Positions 51,952 through 64,000 of a stretch of DNA of 64,000 nucleotides are shown here, one piece after another; within the stretch, counting starts at the first letter, position 1; each line of letters begins with the position of its first letter. The stretch spans positions 620,001 to 684,000 of the forward strand of contig NZ_NFUT01000001.1 in the NCBI RefSeq assembly GCF_002127215.1, read 5' to 3'. Under the pieces are notes generated by a model. It was not told the origin of the DNA and did no database searches. It saw nothing but the letters and a program-made list of their open reading frames with translations. A program made the position numbers and the translations under genes. Source of the DNA: Hydrogenophaga sp. IBVHS2 (lineage in GTDB: Bacteria; Pseudomonadota; Gammaproteobacteria; Burkholderiales; Burkholderiaceae_C).

Positions 51952-53364
51952 ATGATGAACAAGAAACTGCTGCCAGCCCTGCTGGCGGGCTGGCTGCTGC
52001 CGGCCGTGGCCCGTGCGGCCGATCTGGACGGCAGCCAGCTCTCGGTGCTGTGGGGCGTGCCTTTTGCCGGCGTGCTGCTGTCGATCGCCCTCATGCCCTT
52101 GCTGGCGCCTTCCTTCTGGCACCACCACTTCGGCAAGGTGGCGGCGGCCTGGGGCCTGGCCTTTCTGGTGCCGTTCGCACTGACCTTCGGTTTCCCGGCG
52201 GCCGGTGCGGCGGTGGTGCATGCGGCGCTGGCCGAATACATCCCCTTCATCATCCTGCTCACGGCGCTGTTCACCGTGGCCGGCGGCATCTTCGTGCGCG
52301 GCAACCTGCATGGCAGCCCGGGGCTGAACACCGGCCTGCTGGCCACCGGCGCCGTGCTGGCCAGCTTCATGGGCACCACCGGTGCCTCGATGCTGCTGAT
52401 CCGCCCGCTGATCCGCGCCAACGACAACCGCAAGCACCAGGTGCATGTGGTGGTTTTCTTCATCTTCATCGTCTCCAACGCCGGCGGCGCACTCACCCCG
52501 CTGGGCGATCCGCCGCTGTTCCTGGGCTTCCTCAAGGGCGTGGACTTCTTCTGGACCGTGACCCATCTGTGGGGCCAGACGCTGTTCATGGTGGGCACGC
52601 TGCTCGCCCTGTTCTACGCCATCGACTGGTTCTACTTCCACAAGCGGGAAGAGGTGCGTCCGGTCGACCCGACGCCCGACACGACCCGGCTGGGCTTTGA
52701 GGGCGCGGTCAATTTCGCGCTGCTCGGCGGCGTGGTCGGGCTGGTGCTGCTGAGCGGGCTGTGGAAGTCGCCGGTGGTCTTCAACATCGCCGGCACCGAG
52801 GTCGGTCTGCCCGGCATCGTGCGCGACGTGGGCCTGATCGTCATCACCCTGGTGTCGCTGCGCATCACGCCGAAGTCGGCCCACGAGGGCAACCAGTTCG
52901 GCTGGGGCCCGATGCTGGAGGTGGCCAAGCTGTTCGCTGCCATCTTCCTCACCATCATCCCGGTGATCGCCATGCTGCGCGCCGGCGTGGATGGCCCGTT
53001 CGGTGCCATCGTGCGCGCCGTCACGCGGGCCGACGGTTCGCCCGATCCGGCCATGTACTTCTGGGCCACCGGCGCGCTGAGCTCCTTCCTGGACAACGCG
53101 CCCACTTACTTGGTGTTCTTCAACACCGCCGGCGGCGATCCGGCCGTGCTCATGACCACGCTGGCCACCACGCTGGTGGCGGTGTCGGCCGGCGCCGTGT
53201 TCATGGGTGCCAACACCTACATCGGCAATGCACCCAACCTGATGGTCAAGGCGATTGCCGAAGACCGCGGCGTGAAGATGCCCAGCTTCTTCGGCTACAT
53301 GCTGTGGTCGTGCGGCATCCTGCTGCCGCTGTTCGGGCTGATGACCTGGATCTGGTTCGTCTGA
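51952..53364 (+). CDS. NhaD-like sodium/proton antiporter (ion transporter superfamily)
   Basis: 470 residues with a cleavable-looking N-terminal segment (MMNKKLLPALLAGWLLPAVARA) and about 11-12 membrane helices. Conserved features: TTGASMLLIRPLIRAN near 143, SNAGGALTPLGDPPLFLGFLKG near 178, a LDNAPTYLVFFNTAGGD block near 380 and GANTYIGNAPNLMVKAIAE near 422. These are typical of the NhaD/CitMHS-like group rather than citrate carriers. Expected role: sodium extrusion and pH balance. It stands near the Mnh operon, which has a related job. Confidence 0.85.
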   Translation: MMNKKLLPALLAGWLLPAVARAADLDGSQLSVLWGVPFAGVLLSIALMPLLAPSFWHHHFGKVAAAWGLAFLVPFALTFGFPAAGAAVVHAALAEYIPFIILLTALFTVAGGIFVRGNLHGSPGLNTGLLATGAVLASFMGTTGASMLLIRPLIRANDNRKHQVHVVVFFIFIVSNAGGALTPLGDPPLFLGFLKGVDFFWTVTHLWGQTLFMVGTLLALFYAIDWFYFHKREEVRPVDPTPDTTRLGFEGAVNFALLGGVVGLVLLSGLWKSPVVFNIAGTEVGLPGIVRDVGLIVITLVSLRITPKSAHEGNQFGWGPMLEVAKLFAAIFLTIIPVIAMLRAGVDGPFGAIVRAVTRADGSPDPAMYFWATGALSSFLDNAPTYLVFFNTAGGDPAVLMTTLATTLVAVSAGAVFMGANTYIGNAPNLMVKAIAEDRGVKMPSFFGYMLWSCGILLPLFGLMTWIWFV

Positions 53365-53418
53365 CCGCGCCACCGCCGCTCACCCGCTGCTCACCCACAA
53401 CATTCAAGGAGACCCCCC

Positions 53419-54417
53419 ATGAGCCAGAAACCGGCCATCTTCATCGCCCGCAAGGTGTTCCCCGAGGTGGTGACCCATCTCGCGCAGCATTTCGATGTGG
53501 AGATGAACGAATCCGACGAGGTGCTGCCGCCGGCCGAACTGATCGCCCGCCTGCAGGGCAAGCAGGGCGCACTCACCACCGGCAGCGAGCGGGTGGACGC
53601 CGCGCTGCTGGCGGCCTGCCCGCAGCTCAGGATCGCGGCCAACATTGCCGTGGGCTTCAACAACTTCGACGTGCCGGCCATGACGGCCGCCGGCGTGCTG
53701 GCCACCAACACCCCCGACGTGCTGACCGAGACCACGGCCGACTTCGGCTTTGCCCTGGTGATGGCCACGGCCCGCCGCGTGACCGAGAGCGAGCATTTCC
53801 TGCGCGCCGGCCAGTGGAACAAGTGGAGCCTGGACATGTTCGCCGGTGCCGAGGTGCACGGCAGCACGCTGGGCATCCTGGGCATGGGCCGCATCGGCCA
53901 GGCCATCGCCCGCCGGGGCGCCCACGGCTTCGGCATGAAGGTGATCTACCACAACCGCTCGCGCCTGGATGCCGCCCTGGAGGCCGACTGCAAGGCGAGC
54001 TATGTGGACAAGGCCACGCTGCTGGCACAGGCCGACCACCTGATCCTGGTGCTGCCCTACAGCGCGTCGTCGCACCATGCCATCGGTGCGGCCGAGATCG
54101 CGCAGATGAAGCCCACCGCCACGCTGATCAACATTGCGCGCGGCGGCATCGTGGACGACGCCGCGCTGGCCGTGGCCCTGCGGGAGCGACGCATCGCCGC
54201 CGCCGGCCTGGACGTGTTCGAGGGCGAGCCCAAGGTGCACCCCGACCTGCTCACCGTGCCCAACGTGGTGCTCACGCCGCACATCGCCAGCGCCACCATC
54301 GCCACCCGCAAGGCCATGGCCATGCTGGCGGCCGACAACGTGATCGGCTACCTGACCCAGGGCCAGCCGAAGACGCCGCTCAACGCCGAGATCATTGGCG
54401 CCGGCGCACGGGCCTGA
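53419..54417 (+). CDS. D-2-hydroxyacid dehydrogenase (glyoxylate/hydroxypyruvate reductase type)
   Basis: 332 residues, D-isomer-specific 2-hydroxyacid dehydrogenase family. N-terminal catalytic domain with LTTGSERVDAALL and IAVGFNNFDVPAM near 77-89; NAD(P) motif GILGMGRIGQAIARRG near 152; catalytic Arg in NIARGGIVDDAAL near 238, Glu in GLDVFEGEPKVH near 266 and His in LTPHIASATI near 283. It most resembles GhrB/glycerate dehydrogenases, reducing glyoxylate and hydroxypyruvate. Well-spaced ribosome site AAGGAGA. Confidence 0.9.
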   Translation: MSQKPAIFIARKVFPEVVTHLAQHFDVEMNESDEVLPPAELIARLQGKQGALTTGSERVDAALLAACPQLRIAANIAVGFNNFDVPAMTAAGVLATNTPDVLTETTADFGFALVMATARRVTESEHFLRAGQWNKWSLDMFAGAEVHGSTLGILGMGRIGQAIARRGAHGFGMKVIYHNRSRLDAALEADCKASYVDKATLLAQADHLILVLPYSASSHHAIGAAEIAQMKPTATLINIARGGIVDDAALAVALRERRIAAAGLDVFEGEPKVHPDLLTVPNVVLTPHIASATIATRKAMAMLAADNVIGYLTQGQPKTPLNAEIIGAGARA

Positions 54418-54420
54418 CGC

Positions 54421-55791
54421 ATGGACACGGCCCTCCTGGCGGTTGCGGTCCTGCTGCTGCTGGCGCAGGGTGTGGGCCTGGCGCTGCTGTTTCGGCTGCG
54501 CTCGGGCCGGCAGGACGCCGAGCGCCGGTCCGAACAGCTGCAGGCCCGGCTGACCGAGCTCGAGCAATCGCGCCAGCAGGGCGAGCGCGAGTTGCGGCGG
54601 GAGCTGGCCGATGCTGCCCGCGAGCAGCGCCAGGAACTCACCCTTGCCCTGGGGGCATTCCAGGAAGCCCTGTTGCGCCAGGGCGCTGAAGCCACGCGGA
54701 CCCAGAATGCCCAGATCGATGCCTTTGCCCAACAGCTGGTGCAGCTGCGCGGCAGCCTGGGCGACACCCTGGTCAGGCAGCTGCAGGACCTGTCGGAAGC
54801 CAACGCGCGCCGGCTGGCCGAGGTGCGCGCCACGCTCGAGGCCCAGCTCACCCAGTTGCAGCAGGGCAATGCCGCCAAGCTCGACGAGATGCGGGCCACG
54901 GTGGACGAGAAGCTCCAGAGCACCCTGCAGGCCCGGCTGGGCGAGAGCTTCAAGCAGGTGGCCGACCGGCTGGAGCAGGTGCACAAGGGCCTGGGCGAGA
55001 TGCAGAGCCTGGCGCAGGGCGTGGGCGACCTCAAGCACCTGCTCACCAATGTCAAGACGCGCGGCATGTTCGGCGAGGCCCAGCTGGCCGCGCTGCTGGA
55101 GCAGGTGTTCGCACCCGACCAGTACGCCAGCCAGGTGGCCACCCGGCCCGGCAGCCGCAATGTGGTCGATTTCGCCATCCGCCTGCCGGGCCGGGGCGAC
55201 GACGGCGCGCCGTGCTGGCTGCCGATCGACGCCAAGTTCCCCAACGAGGACTACGAACGCCTGCTCGATGCCCAGCAGCGCGCCGACGCCGAGGGCGCCG
55301 AGCTGGCCGCGCGCGGCCTGGAGCAGCGCATCCGGCTGGAAGCCAGGTCCATGGCCGAGAAGTACCTGGAGCCGCCCCACACCACCGACTTCGCCATCCT
55401 GTTCCTGCCCACCGAAGGCCTGTATGCCGAGGTGCTGCGCCGCCCCGGCCTGATGGAGCAGCTGCAGCGGGACTTCCGCGTCGCGCTGGCCGGCCCGACC
55501 ACGCTGATGGCCATGCTGAATTCGCTGCAGATGGGTTTCCGCACCCTGGCGCTGGAGAAGCGCAGCTCCGAGGTCTGGCAGGTGCTGGGGGCGGTCAAGA
55601 CCGAGTTCGGCAAGTTCGGCGACGTGCTGGCCAAGGTCAAGAGCCAGACCCAGACGGTGCTCAACACACTGGACAGCGCCGAGGTGCGCAGCCGCGCCAT
55701 GGGCCGGGCGCTCAAGGCGGTGGAGGCCTTGCCGGCCGAACACGCCGAGCGGCTGTTGCCGGGGGAGCCGGCCGACCGCGACGGCGGCTGA
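54421..55791 (+). CDS. rmuC: DNA recombination protein RmuC
   Basis: 456 residues. An N-terminal membrane anchor (4-22), a long coiled coil with Glu/Gln/Arg repeats (about 30-190), then the RmuC nuclease-like core: GMFGEAQLAALLEQVF near 215, LPIDAKFPNEDYERLLDA near 268 (PD-(D/E)xK-type), and FLPTEGLYAEVLRRPGL near 325. RmuC limits inversions and acts on DNA structures at replication forks. It starts 3 bp after the dehydrogenase stop. Confidence 0.92.
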   Translation: MDTALLAVAVLLLLAQGVGLALLFRLRSGRQDAERRSEQLQARLTELEQSRQQGERELRRELADAAREQRQELTLALGAFQEALLRQGAEATRTQNAQIDAFAQQLVQLRGSLGDTLVRQLQDLSEANARRLAEVRATLEAQLTQLQQGNAAKLDEMRATVDEKLQSTLQARLGESFKQVADRLEQVHKGLGEMQSLAQGVGDLKHLLTNVKTRGMFGEAQLAALLEQVFAPDQYASQVATRPGSRNVVDFAIRLPGRGDDGAPCWLPIDAKFPNEDYERLLDAQQRADAEGAELAARGLEQRIRLEARSMAEKYLEPPHTTDFAILFLPTEGLYAEVLRRPGLMEQLQRDFRVALAGPTTLMAMLNSLQMGFRTLALEKRSSEVWQVLGAVKTEFGKFGDVLAKVKSQTQTVLNTLDSAEVRSRAMGRALKAVEALPAEHAERLLPGEPADRDGG

Positions 55792-55828
55792 AGCGGCCCC
55801 GGCCCGAGGCCGGTGCAAGGGTGTCAGC

Positions 55829-55850
55829 CGGGGTTCAGGCGGGAACCCCG
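55829..55850 (+). terminator. hairpin after rmuC, without T-tract
   Basis: CGGGGTTC, loop AGGCGG and GAACCCCG form a perfect 8-bp stem 37 bp after the rmuC stop. No T run follows, so it may work poorly as an intrinsic terminator or serve as an mRNA-end stabiliser. Confidence 0.5.
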
Positions 55851-55860
55851 GGGGGTGGCT

Positions 55861-55885
55861 TATGATCTTAAGTCTTTCTTAAATC
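55861..55885 (+). promoter_or_regulatory. AT-rich promoter-like island before mnhA
   Basis: TATGAT (55861-55866) could be a -10 element. It is followed by two TCTTAA copies 11 bp apart, one helical turn, running up to the start codon. No good -35 is seen 17 bp upstream, which suggests an activator or an alternative sigma factor. Confidence 0.4.
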
Positions 55886-58167
<2,282 letters not shown>

Positions 58168-58171
<4 letters not shown>

Positions 58172-58617
58172 CACCGCCGCGCCTGGTCATCCTGGCGGTG
58201 CTGGCCCGCCCGCTGTATGCGCTGATCCTGCTGGCCTCGGTGTGGGTGCTGCTGCGCGGCCACAACGAGCCGGGCGGCGGTTTCATCGGCGGCCTGCTGG
58301 CGGTGAGCGCCACCGTGCTGTGGGCGGTGGCCCGGGACGCCCGGGCCGCACAGGCCCGGCTGCCCACCGGAGACCCGGTGCGGCTGGCGGCGCTGGGTGC
58401 CGGTCTGGCCGCGGTGTCGGGTCTGCCGTCGCTGCTGGAGGGCGGTGCCTACCTGACCCACTGGTGGGGCACCCTGGACCTGTTCGTGACCTCGGTGAAG
58501 GTGTCCACCGTCATGCTGTTCGACCTCGGGGTGTACCTGTGCGTGTGGGGTGGTCTGGCCGGCTATGCACTGGGGCTGCTGGGTCTGGACGAGCCGGACT
58601 GCGAGGACGCCACATGA
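58168..58617 (+). CDS. mnhB: antiporter subunit MnhB (MrpB)
   Basis: 149 residues, four membrane helices. [27 protein letters not shown] near residues 27-53 and [29 protein letters not shown] near 107-135 are the MnhB signature. ATGA overlaps link it to mnhA and mnhC. Confidence 0.93.
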
Positions 58618-58993
58618 TTTACTGGACCGCTCTGGTGGTGGGCCTCACGGTGGCCGCCGGCACCTACCTGGCCCTGTCGCGCGACGTGTTCCGCAGCGTC
58701 ATGGGTTTCGTGCTGATGGGCGCGGCGGTGAACCTGGCCTTGTTTGCATCCGGTCGTCTGGGGTCGGCCCTGCCGGCGGTGGTGCCGGTCGGCCAGCAGG
58801 CGCTGGACGAGGCCGCCAACAGCCTGCCGCAGGCCCTGGTGCTCACCGCCATCGTCATCGGGCTGGCGCTGGCCTGTTTTGCCCTGGTGCTGGTGGTGCG
58901 TCTGGTGCAGCGCACCGGCAGCGACGATGCGCAGGCCTTGCGGCAGGCCGAGCCGCTGCCGACCGATCCGGTCAAGCCGCCGGAGTCGGTGGC

Positions 58994-58997
<4 letters not shown>
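58614..58997 (+). CDS. mnhC: antiporter subunit MnhC (NuoK-like)
   Basis: 127 residues, three membrane helices, related to Nuo[30 protein letters not shown] at about 17-45 holds the conserved region, and [21 protein letters not shown] near 66 is the second. A polar C-terminal tail follows. Overlaps both neighbours by 4 bp. Confidence 0.93.
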
Positions 58998-60459
<1,462 letters not shown>

Positions 60460-60463
<4 letters not shown>

Positions 60464-60813
60464 GGCGTGTGACCGCCGCCCTGGGTCTGACCGGCCGGTT
60501 CGTGCGCGCCCTGGTGCTCTCGGCCTGGCAGACGGTGCGCGTGATCTTCCGCGCCAGCACCGACGCCGACCGTGCGCCGGTGCCGGCCTTCGTGCGGGTG
60601 CGGTTCGCCCCCATGACCGAAACCGGTGCCGCGCTGCTGGGCTGCATGGTCTCGCTCACGCCGGGCACCACCACGCTGGACATCGACATGGGCCAGCACG
60701 AACTGCTGGTGCATGTGCTGGACCGCGCCGACATCGACGGCCTGGTGGATGGCATCCGCACCGATTTCGAGCCAGGCCTGCTGGCCCTGTTCGGCACCGG
60801 GGAGGGCGCATGA
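60460..60813 (+). CDS. mnhE: antiporter subunit MnhE
   Basis: 117 residues, shorter than many MnhE proteins (about 160), with one N-terminal membrane stretch instead of the usual pair. The soluble part has the family pattern: AFVRVRFAPMTETGAALLGCMVSLTPGTTTLDID near 47-80 and HELLVHVLD next. The truncated N-terminus is common in the proteobacterial Pha/Mnh type. Overlaps mnhD and mnhF by 4 bp. Confidence 0.9.
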
Positions 60814-61109
60814 GCGGCTGGGTGGTGAATGCATTGATCGTGGCCAGCCTGCTGGCCCTGGCCCTGGCGACGGTGCGCCTGCTCAAGGGCCCGACCAGCG
60901 CCGACCGCATCGTGGCGCTCGACATCTTTCTGGCCGCCTCGGTGGCCTTGTGCGTGGCGGCCTCGCTGGCCACCGGGCGCACCGTGTTCCTGGACGTGGC
61001 CATCGGCCTGGCCCTGGTGGGCTTCGTGGGTACCGTGGGCTGGGCCCGGCTGGTCGACCGCAGCGCCGACCTGCCCGACGGGTCCGGACGGCAGGAGGAC
61101 CGTTCATGA
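60810..61109 (+). CDS. mnhF: antiporter subunit MnhF
   Basis: 99 residues with three membrane helices. The conserved motif is TVRLLKGPTSADRIVALDIFLAASVALCV at about 21-49, followed by FLDVAIGLALVGFVGTVGWARLVD. ATGA overlaps on both sides. Homologues can leak bile salts or cations outward, and in the complex it is a structural subunit. Confidence 0.92.
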   Translation: MSGWVVNALIVASLLALALATVRLLKGPTSADRIVALDIFLAASVALCVAASLATGRTVFLDVAIGLALVGFVGTVGWARLVDRSADLPDGSGRQEDRS

Positions 61110-61438
61110 ATCTGCTGGCCACCCTGTTGCTGCTGGCCGGTGCCGCCTTGCTGGTGATCGCCGCCTGGGGTGTGATCGCGTTGCCCGATGCGCTGGCGCG
61201 CCAGCACGCCGCCACCAAGGCCGGCACCCTGGCCCTGGTGCTGGTGTGTCTGGGTGCGGGGCTGGCGGTGACCGACGACGGCGGGTGGGGCGAGTGGGCC
61301 TGGCGGCTGGGCCTGATCGTGGTGTTCCTGTGGATCACGCTGCCCCTGGCCTCGCACCTGCTGGCCCGCGCAGCGGTGCGCGAATCGCCCGATCAGCGGG
61401 CGCAGGCCGAACGGGCCGAGGTCCGCTCGACCCGTTGA
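61106..61438 (+). CDS. mnhG: antiporter subunit MnhG
   Basis: 110 residues with three membrane helices. GVIALPDALARQHAATKAGTLALVLVCLG at about 22-50 is the MnhG signature (LPD..AR.HA..K). A polar C-terminus ends the protein. It is the last gene of the operon; the TetR gene is convergent with a 1-bp gap. Confidence 0.92.
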   Translation: MNLLATLLLLAGAALLVIAAWGVIALPDALARQHAATKAGTLALVLVCLGAGLAVTDDGGWGEWAWRLGLIVVFLWITLPLASHLLARAAVRESPDQRAQAERAEVRSTR

Positions 61439-61439
61439 G

Positions 61440-62078
61440 TCATCCCGGCCCGGCGACGTCGAAGCCCAGGCCTTTGAGGTAGGCGTCCATCGTCTGTCCG
61501 CCGGCCGCCACCAGGTCGAAGGCCTCGGGGTCGAGCAGCCAGTTCTGGATCAGCCCGTCCACCATCACGTGCAGTCCCAGCGCTGCCGTGGCCATGTCCA
61601 CCGGCAGTTCGAGGTCGGCGCGTCGCGCAGCCTCGGTCAGGGCGGTGCGGGTCATGGCCATGCATTCGTTGCGCACCCGCAGGTGGCGGTCGCGCACCGC
61701 CTGCATCTCGGTGACGTATTCCACCTTGTGGGTGGCCACCTCGAACACCCGCCGGGTCTGGGCGTCGAGCGCGGTCTGGCGCAGCGCGTTCATCATCGAG
61801 TGGCGCAGGCCCTGCAGCGGGTCGCGGGTGTGGCTGGCGTTCTCGGCCGCCGAGGCCAGGGTGGCCTCCAGCGGCATGGTCACGCGCTCCATCATGGCGT
61901 TGAACAGGTCGGCCTTGTCCTTGAAGTGCCAGTAGATCGCCCCCCGGGTGGTGCCGGCCGCGGTGGCGATGTCATTGAGCGAGGTGCGCGAGACCCCACG
62001 CGCCTGGAACAGCTGTTCGGCGGCGTCCAGCAGGCTGTTGCGGGTGGCCAGGGCCTCGGATTTGGTGCGACGGACCAT
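61440..62078 (-). CDS. TetR-family repressor of the RND efflux operon (AcrR/TtgR-like)
   Basis: 212 residues from the ATG at 62078. The N-terminal helix-turn-helix is the AcrR type: ALATRNSLLDAAEQLFQARG then VSRTSLNDIATAAGTTRGAIYWHFKDKADLFNAMMER (about 10-62). The ligand domain (TMPLEATLASA... onward) has the length and QALRDRH-like features of AcrR/TtgR. It should repress the divergent RND genes and itself until a drug or aromatic ligand binds; the 28-bp operator between them fits. Confidence 0.93.
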   Translation of the reverse strand: MVRRTKSEALATRNSLLDAAEQLFQARGVSRTSLNDIATAAGTTRGAIYWHFKDKADLFNAMMERVTMPLEATLASAAENASHTRDPLQGLRHSMMNALRQTALDAQTRRVFEVATHKVEYVTEMQAVRDRHLRVRNECMAMTRTALTEAARRADLELPVDMATAALGLHVMVDGLIQNWLLDPEAFDLVAAGGQTMDAYLKGLGFDVAGPG

Positions 62079-62114
62079 GGTGGATGGGGTGGGAAGGGGT
62101 GAACAGCCCGTCAA

Positions 62115-62142
62115 TATACATACATTCGTGTGTGTATGTATA
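62115..62142. promoter_or_regulatory. AcrR-like operator between the repressor and the RND operon
   Basis: TATACATACA, an 8-nt centre (TTCGTGTG) and TGTATGTATA form a perfect 10-bp inverted repeat. The TACATACATT...TGTATGTA pattern is close to the known E. coli AcrR box. A -10-like TATACT overlaps its right end. Confidence 0.88.
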
Positions 62143-62185
62143 CTCCGCCGTTTTCCGCCGCAGACATCCACCCGCCGAGGTTTTC

Positions 62186-63424
62186 ATGCCGACGAACCCC
62201 ATCCCCCGTTCCCTGAACCGTGGCCGCATGGCCGGTGCCTTCGGTGCCATGGCCTTCGCGGCGTTGCTGGCCGCCTGCGGAGGTGGTCAGCCGGCTGCCG
62301 GCGGCCCGCCTGCGGGGGGCATGCCCCCGGCCGAGGTGGGGGTGGTCACGGTCGCGCCCGGCGATGTGGGCCTGCTGACCGAGCTGCCGGGCCGGCTGGA
62401 GGCCTCGCGCACCGCCCAGGTCCGGGCGCGCGCCGCCGGCATTCTGCTCAAACGGGAGTTCACCGAAGGCAGCGACGTGAAGGCCGGGCAACGGCTGTTC
62501 ACCATCGACCCCGCTCCCTACCAGGCGGCATTGCAGACCGCCCAGGCCAGCCTGGCGCGCGCCGAGGCCAATCTGGCCCAGGCCCGCGCACTGGCCGAGC
62601 GCTACGCACCGCTGGTGAAGGAAAACGCCATCAGCCAGCAGGAGTACGCCAGCGCGGTGGCGGCCCAGAAGACGGCCGAGGCCGATGTGGCTGCGGGCAA
62701 GGCTGCGGTGCAGACCGCCACCATCAACCTCAACTACGCCAGCGTGACCGCCCCCATTGCCGGTCGCATCGGCCGTGCCCTGGTGACCGAGGGCGCGCTG
62801 GTGGGGCAGGGCGAGGCCACGCAGCTGGCCGTCATCCAGCAGATCAACCCGGTGTATGTGAACTTCACCCAGTCGGTGTCCGAGGTCTACCGGCTGCAGA
62901 AGGCCCGGAAGGATGGGCGCCTGAAGGGGGCTGGCGACCAGGCCGCCACGGTGCGGGTGGTGCTGGAGGACGGCACCGAATACGGCCGCACCGGCCAGCT
63001 GCTGTTCTCCGACCTCACGGTCGATCAGGGCACCGGCCAGATCACCCTGCGCGCCGAAGTGCCCAATCCCGACGGCACCCTGCTGCCCGGCATGTATGTG
63101 CGGGTGCGGCTGGAGCAGGCCACGGCGGGCAACGCCATCACCCTGCCGCAGCAGGCGGTCACCCGTTCGGCCCAGGGCGACTCGGTCATGGTGGTGGACG
63201 CCGAGGGCAAGGCGGTGCGCCGCACGGTGAAGGTGGGCGGCCAGCAGAACGGCCAGTGGGTCATCCTGGATGGCCTGAAGGCCGGCGAGCAGGTCATGGT
63301 CGACGGCTTCCAGAAGCTGCGCCCGGGCGCCACCGTCAAGCCGGTGCCCTGGGTCAAGCCCGGCACCGGTGATGGCGCCAAGCCCGCAGGCCAGCCGGCC
63401 GCACCGGCGCCCAAGGCCGGCTGA
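62186..63424 (+). CDS. RND efflux periplasmic adaptor (AcrA/MexA type)
   Basis: 412 residues from the ATG at 62186. Lipoprotein signal with lipobox LLAAC (Cys near 32), then a Gly/Pro-rich linker. Domain order: beta-barrel/lipoyl start TELPGRLEASRTAQVRARAAGIL, an alpha-hairpin with LARAEANLAQARALAERYAPL, lipoyl return INLNYASVTAPIAGRIGRALVTEGALV, and a membrane-proximal domain with LPQQAVTRSAQGDSVMVVD. It joins the RND pump to an outer membrane channel. The pump gene begins 11 bp after its stop. Confidence 0.94.
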   Translation: MPTNPIPRSLNRGRMAGAFGAMAFAALLAACGGGQPAAGGPPAGGMPPAEVGVVTVAPGDVGLLTELPGRLEASRTAQVRARAAGILLKREFTEGSDVKAGQRLFTIDPAPYQAALQTAQASLARAEANLAQARALAERYAPLVKENAISQQEYASAVAAQKTAEADVAAGKAAVQTATINLNYASVTAPIAGRIGRALVTEGALVGQGEATQLAVIQQINPVYVNFTQSVSEVYRLQKARKDGRLKGAGDQAATVRVVLEDGTEYGRTGQLLFSDLTVDQGTGQITLRAEVPNPDGTLLPGMYVRVRLEQATAGNAITLPQQAVTRSAQGDSVMVVDAEGKAVRRTVKVGGQQNGQWVILDGLKAGEQVMVDGFQKLRPGATVKPVPWVKPGTGDGAKPAGQPAAPAPKAG

Positions 63425-63435
63425 GGAGCGCAGGC

Positions 63436-64000
63436 ATGGCGAAATTCTTCATCGACCGACCCATCTTCGCGTGGGTGATCGCCCTCTTCATCATGGTGCT
63501 GGGCGCGGTGTCCATCACCCAGCTGCCGATCAACCAGTACCCGCCGGTGGCCCCGCCGTCGGTGGTGATCACCGCCACCTATCCCGGCGCCTCGGCCAAA
63601 ACGCTGGAAGACAGCGTGCTGTCGGTCATCGAGCAGGAAATGAACGGCTCGCCGGGCCTGATCTACATGGAAGCCGTGGCCCAGGCCAACGGCACCGGCA
63701 CCATCACGCTCAGCTTCCAGCCCGGCACCAATCCGGACCTGGCCCAGGTGGATGTGCAGAACCGGCTCTCGCGCGCCTCGCCGCGCCTGCCCTCGGCCGT
63801 GACGCAGCAGGGCGTTCGGGTGGACAAGTCGCGCAGCAACTTCCTGCTGTTCGCCATCCTCTCCAGCAGCAACCCGGCCTGGGACCCGGTGGCCCTGGGC
63901 GACTATGCCTCGCGCAGCGTGCTGCCCGAGATCCAGCGCCTGCCCGGCGTGGGCCAGGCCCAGCTGTTCGGCACCGAGCGCGCCATGCGCATCTGGATCG
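63436..64000 (+). CDS. RND efflux pump, HAE1/AcrB type (5' part, runs off the window)
   Basis: The first 188 codons match the HAE1 pump N-terminus: MAKFFIDRPIFAWVIALFIM (helix 1), ITQLPINQYPPVAPPSVVIT, TYPGASAKTLEDSVLSVIEQEMNG and QVDVQNRLSRASPRLPSAVTQQGV. The porter domain begins as expected and the gene is cut by the window edge. It drives proton-coupled export of hydrophobic drugs, solvents or aromatics with the adaptor just upstream. Confidence 0.95.
   Translation, partial: MAKFFIDRPIFAWVIALFIMVLGAVSITQLPINQYPPVAPPSVVITATYPGASAKTLEDSVLSVIEQEMNGSPGLIYMEAVAQANGTGTITLSFQPGTNPDLAQVDVQNRLSRASPRLPSAVTQQGVRVDKSRSNFLLFAILSSSNPAWDPVALGDYASRSVLPEIQRLPGVGQAQLFGTERAMRIWI

Overview
The window is very GC-rich, densely coded chromosomal DNA. 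Gene families and signals point to a betaproteobacterium of the order Burkholderiales (Comamonadaceae or the Leptothrix/Rubrivivax group): a long RpoD with a Lys/Ala/Pro-rich N-terminal extension, a phasin with PHA-type promoter repeats, a protocatechuate 4,5-cleavage cluster, TRAP transport and short ATGA-coupled operons. This placement is inferred from gene content. I saw no rRNA, tRNA, CRISPR array or insertion sequence.

Layout. 1-3.35 kb: a truncated AttH/CrtC-like secreted protein and an FtsX-type ABC permease. 3.4-7.3 kb: a 56-residue basic protein, a terminator, a thiamine-type ABC importer (thiBPQ) and a YbjQ-family protein. 7.3-11 kb: lytic transglycosylase, beta-CASP nuclease-like protein, ZIP transporter. 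11-12 kb: a small membrane protein and a VapBC-type toxin-antitoxin pair with a palindromic operator. 12-15.9 kb: grpE-dnaK-dnaJ behind a textbook sigma-32 promoter. 16-34.7 kb: aromatic catabolism. This holds a CoA-dependent hydroxycinnamate-type cluster (CoA ligase, crotonase, SDR, thioesterase, MarR regulator), a second CoA ligase, a TRAP importer, and a protocatechuate 4,5-cleavage operon (ligJ, ligK, ligI, ligA, ligB, ligC) taking protocatechuate to pyruvate and oxaloacetate.

34.7-37.3 kb is the most unusual stretch. Two small proteins share one plan: a polar Ser/Thr/Pro-rich N-terminus of about 60 residues, a first hydrophobic segment, a Pro/Ser linker, and a second hydrophobic segment ending ALGLL at the C-terminus. 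One lies directly upstream of a SycD/LcrH-like TPR protein, the class of chaperone used for type III secretion translocators. Each small gene is preceded at nearly the same distance (54 and 55 nt) by a sequence close to the HrpL hrp-box consensus GGAACC-N15/16-CCACNNA. I propose a small HrpL-type, type III secretion-linked module that is not next to any apparatus gene here.

37.3-42 kb: rpoD and dnaG. 42-49.2 kb: acyl-CoA ligase, gamma-glutamyltransferase, a second SDR behind a LiuR-like palindrome, an FbpA-type iron-binding protein, a patatin-like lipoprotein, and a phasin. 49.4-55.8 kb: HDAC-family hydrolase, thioesterase, nitroreductase, FKBP, NhaD-like antiporter, 2-hydroxyacid dehydrogenase, RmuC. 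55.9-61.4 kb: a complete seven-gene Mnh/Mrp antiporter operon. 61.4-64 kb: a TetR-family repressor divergent from an RND efflux operon across an AcrR-like palindrome; the RND pump gene runs off the end.
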